This document shows positions 1 to 6,294 of a stretch of DNA of 42,539 nucleotides, in pieces. Origin of the DNA: Firmicutes bacterium UBA1739 (GTDB taxonomy: Bacteria > Bacillota > Clostridia > Peptostreptococcales > Anaerovoracaceae); contig DCHZ01000028.1 in the NCBI GenBank assembly GCA_002315385.1, positions 1-42,539 on the forward strand, in the 5' to 3' direction. Position numbers and translations under genes: made by a program. The notes below the pieces were generated by a model. That model worked only from the letters and a program-made list of their open reading frames with translations, was not told where the DNA came from and made no database searches. Numbering within the stretch: position 1 is the first letter of the stretch; each line of letters begins with the position of its first letter.

Positions 1-1472
1 AGTCTCTGGAGATTTCTTTCGACAGGAGGATTGCCCTTCTGTACTTCCGCACCGCAGCTTGAAATAGATTCTTCCGTATGCTCTTTTGATGAGCCGGTGG
101 CACCGCCGCAGCCGTCACGACCGGTTCTTCCGCCGGTAAGGATAATCAGATCTCCCGGCTGAGGTACTTCGCGAATCACGTTTTCTTTAGGAGCGGCAGC
201 AATAACAGCCCCTACTTCCATACGCTTTGCGATATATCCTTCATTGAATATTTCGGAAACCTGACCTGTTGCGAGACCGATCTGATTTCCGTAAGAGCTG
301 TAACCCTTTGCGGCACCCTTGGTAATTTTCTGCTGAGGAAGCTTGCCTGCCAGTGTCGATTCCACCGGAACCCGGGGGTCACCGCTGCCGGTTACACGCA
401 TTGCCTGGTAAACATAAGAACGTCCGGAAAGCGGATCCCGAATGGCTCCGCCCAGACAGGTTGCCGCTCCGCCGAAAGGCTCGATTTCGGTAGGATGGTT
501 ATGAGTTTCATTTTTGAACATTACCAGCCAGTCCTGATCTTCGCCGTCGATTTCAGCTTTAATATTTATACTGCAGGCATTGACCTCTTCGGATTCATCC
601 AGATCGGTAACAAGCCCTTTTTTCTTCAGATATTTAGTACCGATAACAGCCATATCCATCAGGCAGACCGGTTTGTCTTTTTCTCCGTATACCTCGGAAC
701 GCATATCCATGTATTCCGAAAAAGCTCTTTTTACGAGATCGCCGTAAGGACTGTTTTCAAATTCCACGTCAGTGATTTCGGTATTGAAGGTAGTGTGTCT
801 GCAGTGATCGGACCAGTATGTGTCGATTACCTTCAGCTCGGTAACGGTAGGGTCGCGCTGTTCGGACTGAAAATACTCCTGAACGAAAGCCAGATCTTCG
901 TCACTCATGGCAAAACCCTGAGTTTTTCCGAAGAGCCCCAGCTGAAGAGAACCCATATCTCTGAAGCCTTCAATAACGTCCACCGGCTTCGGCTCCTCGA
1001 GCTTCATCTGAAGCGTTTCGGGTTTTTCCGGCGCCGCTTCCTGGGAGTCGACAGGATTTATATAATAGTTTTTAACTGCGTTTAATTCGGCTTCGGAAAT
1101 TGAGCCGTTAAGAATAATAACTTTAGCATATTTTACTGCCGGAGCAGAAGAAGAATTGATGAGCTTGATACATTGTGCTGCGGAATCAGCCCTCTGGTCA
1201 TACTGACCCGGAAGATATTCAACAGCAAAGCTCACGGAACGGGGTGGGATTTGCAGAATTTCATCTGTCACCGTATCAACGGCAGCTTCTCCGAATACAT
1301 TGAATCTGGCAGATTCGTAAGTAGCCTGATCAATGCCTTCCACATCATATCGGTTGATTATTCGAACAGACTGCAGATTATTCAGAGTGAGATTTTCTCT
1401 GAGCTCCGTGAAGAGACTCTGAGCTTCCACATCAAATCCCGGCAGTTTCTCAACAAAAATTCGGTATACCAA
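1..1472 (-). CDS. purL: Phosphoribosylformylglycinamidine (FGAM) synthase, N-terminal part; cut by window edge
   Basis: This enzyme converts FGAR, glutamine and ATP to FGAM in purine synthesis in the cytosol. About 490 N-terminal residues are visible; the gene runs off the left edge. The start is TTG at 1472, giving (M)VYRIFVEKLPGFDVEAQ, with GGAGG at 1480-1484 on the minus strand; no better ATG exists upstream in frame. The N-terminus resembles the PurS-like domain of long single-chain FGAM synthases. Then come the family motifs YWSDHCRHTTF, FKNETHNHPTEIEPFGGAAT and TGGRTGRDGCGGATGSS, which line the ATP/FGAR site. The combination of a PurS-like start and PurL core suggests the single-chain clostridial type, with the glutaminase domain expected beyond the edge. 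It diverges from ispE, and PurBox-like palindromes lie in its 5' region, which suggests PurR control. Confidence 0.95.
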   Translation of the reverse strand, partial: MVYRIFVEKLPGFDVEAQSLFTELRENLTLNNLQSVRIINRYDVEGIDQATYESARFNVFGEAAVDTVTDEILQIPPRSVSFAVEYLPGQYDQRADSAAQCIKLINSSSAPAVKYAKVIILNGSISEAELNAVKNYYINPVDSQEAAPEKPETLQMKLEEPKPVDVIEGFRDMGSLQLGLFGKTQGFAMSDEDLAFVQEYFQSEQRDPTVTELKVIDTYWSDHCRHTTFNTEITDVEFENSPYGDLVKRAFSEYMDMRSEVYGEKDKPVCLMDMAVIGTKYLKKKGLVTDLDESEEVNACSINIKAEIDGEDQDWLVMFKNETHNHPTEIEPFGGAATCLGGAIRDPLSGRSYVYQAMRVTGSGDPRVPVESTLAGKLPQQKITKGAAKGYSSYGNQIGLATGQVSEIFNEGYIAKRMEVGAVIAAAPKENVIREVPQPGDLIILTGGRTGRDGCGGATGSSKEHTEESISSCGAEVQKGNPPVERNLQR

Positions 1473-1490
1473 TTTGCGCCTCCACATTCC

Positions 1491-1524
1491 CGAACAAACA
1501 AGGTTGCACTTGTGATTTTGTTCG
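1491..1524. promoter_or_regulatory. PurBox-like palindrome 1, in the purL leader
   Basis: CGAACAAA (1491-1498) and TTTGTTCG (1517-1524) form a perfect 8-bp inverted repeat with an 18-base spacer. CGAAC cores in opposite orientation at about this distance are the known architecture of PurR PurBoxes in Firmicutes. It lies just upstream of the purL SD. An inner ACAAG/CTTGT pair means the RNA could also fold as a hairpin. The PurR assignment is inference; purR itself is not in the window. Confidence 0.55.
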
Positions 1525-1556
1525 TAAAAATAAATTGCAATCATAAATATAGTATT

Positions 1557-1585
1557 ATGATAACATTGATAATACCTAAAAGCAA
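1557..1585 (-). promoter_or_regulatory. Tentative promoter of purL
   Basis: On the minus strand TTGCTT (1585-1580) and TATCAT (1562-1557) are 17 bases apart. The match to consensus is only moderate, and other AT-rich choices exist in this gap. If it is right, palindrome 1 is transcribed in the purL leader. Confidence 0.35.
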
Positions 1586-1635
1586 CCGAAAAGCCGAAAA
1601 TTTTAAGATTCATTGGGCAGAATACGCCATAATCA

Positions 1636-1669
1636 CGAACTATATGGCAAACAAGGGAAAAATAGTTCG
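1636..1669. promoter_or_regulatory. PurBox-like palindrome 2, between purL and ispE
   Basis: CGAACTAT (1636-1643) and ATAGTTCG (1662-1669) have the same 34-base span and 18-base spacer as palindrome 1. The arms extend outward through ATAATC and GATTAT, with a two-base offset on one side. It lies upstream of both divergent promoters, as expected for a PurR-type operator. Confidence 0.55.
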
Positions 1670-1699
1670 ATTATCGGCAAAATACTTTTCAATCCGAGG

Positions 1700-1727
1700 T
1701 TGAATGACGGCTCAAAATGTATATAAT
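1700..1727 (+). promoter_or_regulatory. Promoter of ispE
   Basis: TTGAAT (1700-1705) and a perfect TATAAT (1722-1727) are separated by 16 bases. The -10 ends 38 bases before the ispE start. It is about 30 bases downstream of palindrome 2. Confidence 0.65.
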
Positions 1728-1765
1728 TAAAAAAAGAGTAATTTTGGAGAGGGGGTACGGACAAT

Positions 1766-2647
1766 ATGAAGCAGATAACAGTAGATGCATATTCCAAAGT
1801 TAATCTTGCCCTGGATGTTCTGGGCAGACTGCCCAACGGATATCATGAAGTCCACATGATAATGCAGCAGCTTCAGCTGAAAGACAGAATTACCGTAAAA
1901 AAAACCGGGAGTGGAAGAAGAGAAATAATTCTTACCACGGATAAGGACGGGGTTCCTCTGGATTACAGAAATCTTGCTTTTCAGGCTGCTCAGCTGATGC
2001 TGGGACTGGAGGAACTGACTGAAGGTGTGCATATTCACATAGAAAAGCATATTCCGATAGCTGCGGGTATGGCAGGAGGCAGTGCGGACTGTGCCGCTGT
2101 ATTTATTGCCATGAATGAGCTTTTCGATATGAAACTGAGTACCGCATCACTGTGCAGGCTGGGGGCGAAGCTCGGCGCCGATATTCCGTTCTGCATAATG
2201 GGAGGCACCGCAGTGGCGGCCGGAACCGGAACTAATATAACAAAAATAAAAGGGCTGAACCCGGAAAAATATTTTGTGCTGGTGTGCAAACCTTCTCAGG
2301 GGATGTCTACCGGAGCTGTATATGCAAAATACTCCGAAAGAGCAGGGGAGATGATTCTCAGAAAACATCCGGACATAATACGTCTTGTCGGAGGTCTTAC
2401 ATCCGACAGCGGATTGGAAATACTGAAAAAGGATATGATAAATGTTCTGCAGTATGTTACGGCTGAGGAACTGACTGAGATAAAAGAAATCATATATATA
2501 ATGGAAAGAAAAGGTGCGGAGCATGCAATGATGACCGGCAGCGGTCCTGCGGTATTCGGGATTTTCCGGGATTCGCAGAAAGTCGCGGAGGCATATATGG
2601 AGCTGGCGGAAATTTATGAGGAAACTTACATTACCGGATTCAGATAA
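1766..2647 (+). CDS. ispE: 4-diphosphocytidyl-2-C-methyl-D-erythritol kinase
   Basis: IspE phosphorylates CDP-methylerythritol in the MEP pathway to IPP and DMAPP. The 293-residue length is normal. It is a GHMP kinase: the N-terminus reads KVNLALDVLGRLPNGYHEV, as usual for IspE, the ATP-binding loop PIAAGMAGGSADCAA lies near residues 92-106, and the C-terminal glycine motif MTGSGPAVFG follows near 254-264. The ATG at 1766 has a strong SD (GGAGAGGGGG, 1747-1756) and its own promoter. In B. subtilis ispE lies directly upstream of purR; here purR is absent, but PurBox-like sites precede the gene. A long hairpin follows the stop. The isomerase idi, which acts on the products of this pathway, is at 35386. 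Confidence 0.97.
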   Translation: MKQITVDAYSKVNLALDVLGRLPNGYHEVHMIMQQLQLKDRITVKKTGSGRREIILTTDKDGVPLDYRNLAFQAAQLMLGLEELTEGVHIHIEKHIPIAAGMAGGSADCAAVFIAMNELFDMKLSTASLCRLGAKLGADIPFCIMGGTAVAAGTGTNITKIKGLNPEKYFVLVCKPSQGMSTGAVYAKYSERAGEMILRKHPDIIRLVGGLTSDSGLEILKKDMINVLQYVTAEELTEIKEIIYIMERKGAEHAMMTGSGPAVFGIFRDSQKVAEAYMELAEIYEETYITGFR

Positions 2648-2674
2648 AGCAATGTACCCGGCTGTATAAAAAAC

Positions 2675-2716
2675 AACACTCCTGTCGATAATTCAGATGA
2701 TATTGAAAGGAGTGTT
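2675..2716 (+). terminator. Long hairpin after ispE; also covers an SD sequence
   Basis: Arms 2675-2690 and 2701-2716 pair over about 16 positions (one mismatch, one G-U), with a 10-base loop. Only four T's follow, so it is a moderate intrinsic terminator. The 3' arm contains AAAGGAG, the apparent SD of the micro-ORF at 2720, so a folded hairpin would also hide that SD. Confidence 0.6.
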
Positions 2717-2719
2717 TTA

Positions 2720-2779
2720 ATGAGTACGAAGAAAGTTAAATCTGCTGTGGCGGCAGCGGCGGCAGCCCGTATATATTAA
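2720..2779 (+). CDS. Candidate 19-residue alanine-tract micro-ORF
   Basis: ATG at 2720 follows AAAGGAG (2706-2712) at a good distance. The peptide reads MSTKKVKSAVAAAAAARIY: a basic N-terminus, then Ala-Val and six consecutive Ala codons (GCG GCA GCG GCG GCA GCC), then TAA. It lies between ispE and the D-Ala-D-Ala ligase gene. The SD sits in the 3' arm of the preceding hairpin. I know no matching family. It might be a leader peptide that senses alanyl-tRNA, a small real protein, or chance. Against a direct attenuator role, a promoter-like sequence for ddl starts only after its stop, and no second terminator follows. Confidence 0.3.
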   Translation: MSTKKVKSAVAAAAAARIY

Positions 2780-2849
2780 AATAAAAAAGCCTTGAGATAG
2801 GAAAGGACTTGCTGAAATATATAAAAAAGCCGTAAATTTTAAAAAAGTA

Positions 2850-2878
2850 TTCTTTGTCAGCGAAAAATTTGGTATAAT
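2850..2878 (+). promoter_or_regulatory. Likely promoter of ddl
   Basis: TTCTTT (2850-2855) and a perfect TATAAT (2873-2878) are 17 bases apart, 64 bases before the ddl start. The -35 is a weak match. Confidence 0.5.
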
Positions 2879-2942
2879 AAAAAGATAATGTTGCAACTGT
2901 TAATAAATGGAAGAACATTAGCATTAGAAAGAAGGAAGAATA

Positions 2943-3998
2943 ATGACCAAACTGGCAATAATATTCGGGGGTAAAAGTGTTGAACATGAGCTGTCTTTAA
3001 AGTCAGCGGTTTCAGTGCTGTCGGCCATCGATCGTTCAAAGTATTCGATAACCATGATAGGCATAACTAAAGAAGGAAAATGGCTGCTGTATGACGGCCC
3101 GGTGGAAATGATCGGGAACGGAGAGTGGCGGGATTATGCTGAGCTGAAGCTTCTGGCCGAGCCCGAAAAATACGAATTGAAGATATTAACCTCTCTGGAA
3201 TCCATGAAGGATTATGCTGATGTGGTTTTTCCCGTGCTTCACGGTCCCGGCGGAGAGAACGGAGTAATACAGGGGCTTATCGAGTCGGTGGGATTACCCT
3301 ATGTCGGATGCAGAGTTCTCGGGGCAGCACTGACTATGGACAAGGAATTTACCAAGGCTATGATGAGGCAGTCCGGATTTCTGGTATGCGACTGGGAGGT
3401 CTACTTCCGGGAAGAGCTGCAGGACAACAGTGCATCGGTGGTTAAAGATATAGAAGAGCATTTCAGTTATCCTCTGTTTGTGAAGCCTGCGGGATGCGGA
3501 GCCAGCATGGGGGTATCGAAGGTGTTTGACCGAAACGGATTAATTGATGCCATGAAAAAAGCAGGCAGCTTTGACAGAAAGATTATGGTGGAAAGCTTTG
3601 TTGACGGAAGAGAGCTCTGTGTGGGAGTAATAGGTAACATGGTACCCCTGTCATCGGCAGCGGGAGAGGTGCTGTTAAGCGGAGAGTATTTTGATGAAAT
3701 AAGTAAAAAAACCGCGGGAACGGCAGTGAATTATGAAATACCGGCGGCAATCCCCGCAGATATAATGAGTAAGGCAAAAATGCTTGCGGAAAAGGCTTAC
3801 AGAATTCTGGATTTGAGAGGCTTTGCCAGAGTGGATTTCTTTCTTGAAAAGAATTCCAATGAATTATATATTAATGAAATTAACGCTATTCCCATGTTTT
3901 CGGAGAAGAGCATATTTACAGGGCTCTGGCATAATGCGGGACTTGAGTATTCCGAGCTTCTTGACAGAATGATAGGTTATGCTCTGGAGAAGGAATGA
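2943..3998 (+). CDS. ddl: D-alanine--D-alanine ligase family protein, with divergent active-site loops
   Basis: It is an ATP-grasp ligase of the Ddl/Van family (351 residues, normal length), expected to make D-Ala-D-Ala for peptidoglycan precursors. Seen: FGGKSVEHELSLKS at the N-terminus, with Glu16 at the place of catalytic Glu15 of E. coli DdlB; VFPVLHGPGGENG; VKPAGCGASMG at 180-190; RGFARVDFF and INEINAIPMF near the C-terminus. It is odd in three places. The usual GSSVG serine equivalent to Ser150 is Ala187, the Glu before it is Cys185, and the omega-loop (246-268) lacks the YDYEAKY motif that carries Tyr216. PGF/PGM is also changed to PMF. It may still be the housekeeping enzyme or may use another second substrate. 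ATG follows AAGAAGGAAG. DUF1934 and ctpA genes follow closely, probably co-transcribed. Confidence 0.88.
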   Translation: MTKLAIIFGGKSVEHELSLKSAVSVLSAIDRSKYSITMIGITKEGKWLLYDGPVEMIGNGEWRDYAELKLLAEPEKYELKILTSLESMKDYADVVFPVLHGPGGENGVIQGLIESVGLPYVGCRVLGAALTMDKEFTKAMMRQSGFLVCDWEVYFREELQDNSASVVKDIEEHFSYPLFVKPAGCGASMGVSKVFDRNGLIDAMKKAGSFDRKIMVESFVDGRELCVGVIGNMVPLSSAAGEVLLSGEYFDEISKKTAGTAVNYEIPAAIPADIMSKAKMLAEKAYRILDLRGFARVDFFLEKNSNELYINEINAIPMFSEKSIFTGLWHNAGLEYSELLDRMIGYALEKE

Positions 3999-4017
3999 CG
4001 TTAAATGAGGTAGAAAT

Positions 4018-4449
4018 ATGAATAAAGTACTGATGAAAATTCATGCCAGACAGCTTTCGGAAAAAGGCGGAGAAGATGTCATGGAACTGATGACGGAAGG
4101 AAAGCATTACTGCAAAAACGGAGTAATCTATCTGCTGTATGAAGAAACCGAATTATCCGGAATGAAAGGCTGTGTTACGGCATTAAAAGTAGACGGCGGT
4201 GTAATCAAGCTCAGACGCTATGGTGTGAAAACACAGGAGATGCATTTTGAAAAAGGAAAACGCTTTGACGGATTGTATGAGACACCGATGGGATACTTCG
4301 ATATGGAGATTCTTACGACGGAAATAGAAAACCGCCTGGTGAAGGACGGAATCTGCGGAAGACTGAAAATAGACTACGATATCAGTCTTAAAGGTCTTAT
4401 GGAAGCTCACAATACACTGGAAATTAAAGTGGCACCGTTAAAATCCTGA
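4018..4449 (+). CDS. DUF1934 (YwiB-like) beta-barrel protein
   Basis: A 143-residue cytosolic protein of the DUF1934/YwiB family, whose structure in B. subtilis is a calycin-like beta-barrel of unknown function. The family pattern is visible: an N-terminal strand MKIHARQL, the central YLLYEETELSGMKG, the hallmark LRRYG, and MHFEKGKRFDGLYETPMG, followed by alternating strand residues to the end. It begins 19 bases after ddl and ends just before the protease gene, so it belongs to the same transcription unit. No signal peptide or membrane segment is seen. I cannot assign a role beyond the family. Confidence 0.8.
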   Translation: MNKVLMKIHARQLSEKGGEDVMELMTEGKHYCKNGVIYLLYEETELSGMKGCVTALKVDGGVIKLRRYGVKTQEMHFEKGKRFDGLYETPMGYFDMEILTTEIENRLVKDGICGRLKIDYDISLKGLMEAHNTLEIKVAPLKS

Positions 4450-4474
4450 GGTGACAGGGAAAGAAGGTAATAGA

Positions 4475-5908
4475 ATGAATAATAAGAGAGTAAAGAGAAT
4501 AGCAATAGTTCTTGTATGGCTTATTGTCATAGGTCTGGTTATCACATCATTTTCTTTTTCTATTTTTGCGGAAAGCGGGAATGGAGGAAAGACCGTTACA
4601 CAGCAGCTGGAGGACATGGAAAGCATACTGAAGTACATAGAAAAGAACTATAAGGATGACGTTGACATTAATCTGCTTATAGACGGTGCGTATCAGGGCA
4701 TATTTGAGCAGCTGGATGCCTACAGCAAATATTACAGCAGTGAGGAAGATGCCGCGGCATTTTCTATATATTCCGGAGGAGAGTTTTCGGGAACCGGTGC
4801 TCAGATTAAAGCAGCGGAAGGCGGAGCGGAAATAGTGGGATTTACCGCAGGCTCCCCGGCGGAAAAAGCCGGACTGGCGGTGGGAGATATAATCACTGCG
4901 GTGGACGGGGTATCCTGCAAAAATGTGGAGACAAGCGAGATATCGGCAATGCTGCGGGGTGAAGAAGGCACCACGGTAAAGATTACGGTAAACCGCGGCG
5001 GAACAAGTAAGGTATACAATGTAGTAAGAAGTAAAATTCAGATGAACTCGGTTTCCTTCAGAATGATTGATGACACAACGGGATATCTCGGAATATCGAA
5101 CTTCTATGCTTCCACCCCCGACGAGATAACGGAAGCCTGGAATAAGATGAAAGAAACAAATCCCAATATTAAAAATCTCATTGTCGACATACGCGACAAT
5201 CCCGGAGGTCTGGTAAGCTCGGCGATTACTTCGGCGAATTTATTTCTGGATCCCGGCATGGAAATAATGAGCTACTACAATAAAGACGGCGTGGTTACAA
5301 CATATGTGGCGGACGGGGAAAAGGTTGTGGATGTACCGGTAAGACTGCTGGTAAACTCCGGTTCGGCCAGCGCAGCGGAAATATTTGCCGGAGCCCTGAA
5401 GGACAATTATGCGGCCGTACTGGTGGGAAGCAGAACCTTCGGAAAAGGCGTGGCACAGACGGTAACCAAAACCGACACCGGGGCATATATGAAGCTTTCG
5501 GTATACTATTTTGTCACACCGGATAAAAACAAGATTAACGAGGTGGGGATTGCTCCCCATTACACCGTTTACAACGGAGACAATACTGCCGCAATAAAAC
5601 GCTATAACGCAATGGGAAACGTGGCGGCCATGGATGAAGGCAAAAAATATAAAATCGGAGAAAAGGGGCTCAATGTTTATGCGGCACAGCAGAGACTGAG
5701 CATACTGGGATACAATGTTCCGTTGAACGGACTTCTGGAAGAAAAAACAGCACTGGCACTTATGGACCTTCAGAAAAAGAATAAGCTGTATGTGTACGGA
5801 GCGCTGGATTTCACTACAATGAATTGTCTGGAAAAAGAATACACCAGGAATATATTCGGTATAGCTGACGATGTTCAGCTGGAGACGGCACTGGCACTGA
5901 TAAAATAA
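4475..5908 (+). CDS. ctpA: C-terminal processing protease, S41 family, with a C-terminal peptidoglycan-binding-like domain
   Basis: A membrane-anchored serine protease that cuts extracytoplasmic substrates from the C-terminal side. One N-terminal membrane helix (about residues 8-30) is followed by a PDZ domain (about 95-180, with GSPAEKAGLAVGDIITAVDG) and the S41 core with DNPGG. The catalytic serine is in NSGSASAAEIF (about 299) and the lysine in RTFGKG (about 324), the usual 25 residues apart. After the core (about 395-450) lies AQQRLSILGY...LDFTTMNCL, resembling the PG_binding_1 repeat, so substrates may lie near the wall. I chose ATG at 4475 (SD AAGAAGG) over in-frame GTG at 4451. It closes a likely ddl-DUF1934-ctpA operon. 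Confidence 0.93.
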   Translation: MNNKRVKRIAIVLVWLIVIGLVITSFSFSIFAESGNGGKTVTQQLEDMESILKYIEKNYKDDVDINLLIDGAYQGIFEQLDAYSKYYSSEEDAAAFSIYSGGEFSGTGAQIKAAEGGAEIVGFTAGSPAEKAGLAVGDIITAVDGVSCKNVETSEISAMLRGEEGTTVKITVNRGGTSKVYNVVRSKIQMNSVSFRMIDDTTGYLGISNFYASTPDEITEAWNKMKETNPNIKNLIVDIRDNPGGLVSSAITSANLFLDPGMEIMSYYNKDGVVTTYVADGEKVVDVPVRLLVNSGSASAAEIFAGALKDNYAAVLVGSRTFGKGVAQTVTKTDTGAYMKLSVYYFVTPDKNKINEVGIAPHYTVYNGDNTAAIKRYNAMGNVAAMDEGKKYKIGEKGLNVYAAQQRLSILGYNVPLNGLLEEKTALALMDLQKKNKLYVYGALDFTTMNCLEKEYTRNIFGIADDVQLETALALIK

Positions 5909-6126
5909 CGGATTTTTCGAAGAAAATTCCATGCAGATGCCGAAAATACCTTTTCCGGTGAGAAAAACAGGCTGTTAAACGGGTTTGCGGAGTTTGTTAA
6001 TTGACTGTAACAATTGTGTAATGGACTTTTTCGGGAGAAAAGCTATAATAAAACCATGCTGAAGTTCTCATAATAGCCCGAAATGAAGATTTAGTTTACA
6101 GTCCTATTACAAACAAAAAAGAGGAA
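5909..6126 (+). other. Gap upstream of the S-layer gene, with a weaker upstream promoter
   Basis: No coding region is visible. A promoter-like pair TGGACT (6022-6027) and TATAAT (6044-6049), spacer 16, may be a first start site for the S-layer transcript. GTAATGGACT (6018-6027) has an imperfect inverted copy, AGTCCTATTAC (about 6100-6110). No terminator for ctpA is obvious. Confidence 0.4.
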
Positions 6127-6155
6127 TTGACTCAATCAGACAGAAAAGGTATAAT
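6127..6155 (+). promoter_or_regulatory. Strong promoter of the S-layer gene
   Basis: TTGACT (6127-6132) and perfect TATAAT (6150-6155) with a 17-base spacer form one of the best promoters in the window. It lies 140 bases before the start codon and leaves a leader of about 130 bases. Confidence 0.8.
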
Positions 6156-6215
6156 GAGAATGATAGATTGTGCGTAGGTGTTTCCTATGCCTTTCTATAG
6201 AAATTGTCAAGTTAT

Positions 6216-6279
6216 CTTCGGAAGGGGGAGATGATTTGCAGGACTAATAAGAAAACCCCCCTTCAGAAGAGTATTTTTT
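6216..6279 (+). terminator. Intrinsic terminator-like hairpin inside the S-layer gene leader
   Basis: Arms CTTCGGAAGGGGG (6216-6228) and CCCCCTTCAGAAG (6257-6269) pair with one mismatch, followed by ATTTTTT (6273-6279). It stands between the strong promoter and the SD AAGGAGG (6280-6286). It could act as an attenuator, or as a stabilising 5' hairpin. A shorter hairpin (GCGTAGG/CCTATGC) lies about 30 bases upstream. A short ORF from ATG 6187 (SD-like AGGTG) overlaps the region; I do not claim it is translated. Confidence 0.65.
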
Positions 6280-6294
6280 AAGGAGGAACAGACA

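Noticed and set aside
495..1085. Plus-strand open frame inside purL
   Set aside because: The opposite strand encodes purL with clear motifs; this frame has no family signal or SD.
1631..1660. Purine riboswitch, suggested by CATAATCACGAAC and TATATGGCA
   Set aside because: The conserved part that should follow (TCTACC, later GACTAT) is missing; the PurBox palindrome explains the repeat better.
1173..1703. Plus-strand frame from the purL 5' end into the intergenic region
   Set aside because: Shadow of purL running through an AT-rich regulatory gap; no SD.
2651..2942. Classical transcription attenuator for ddl
   Set aside because: The only terminator-like hairpin lies before the micro-ORF, not after it, and a ddl promoter seems to start downstream. 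Kept only as a possibility.
4451..4475. GTG at 4451 as start of the CtpA-like protease
   Set aside because: ATG at 4475 has a better SD (AAGAAGG) and gives a normal short N-terminus before the membrane helix.
6187..6291. Two overlapping leader ORFs in the S-layer leader (ATG 6187 and ATG 6231)
   Set aside because: Very short, poor or too-close SD for the second, and no codon pattern; they may be chance.
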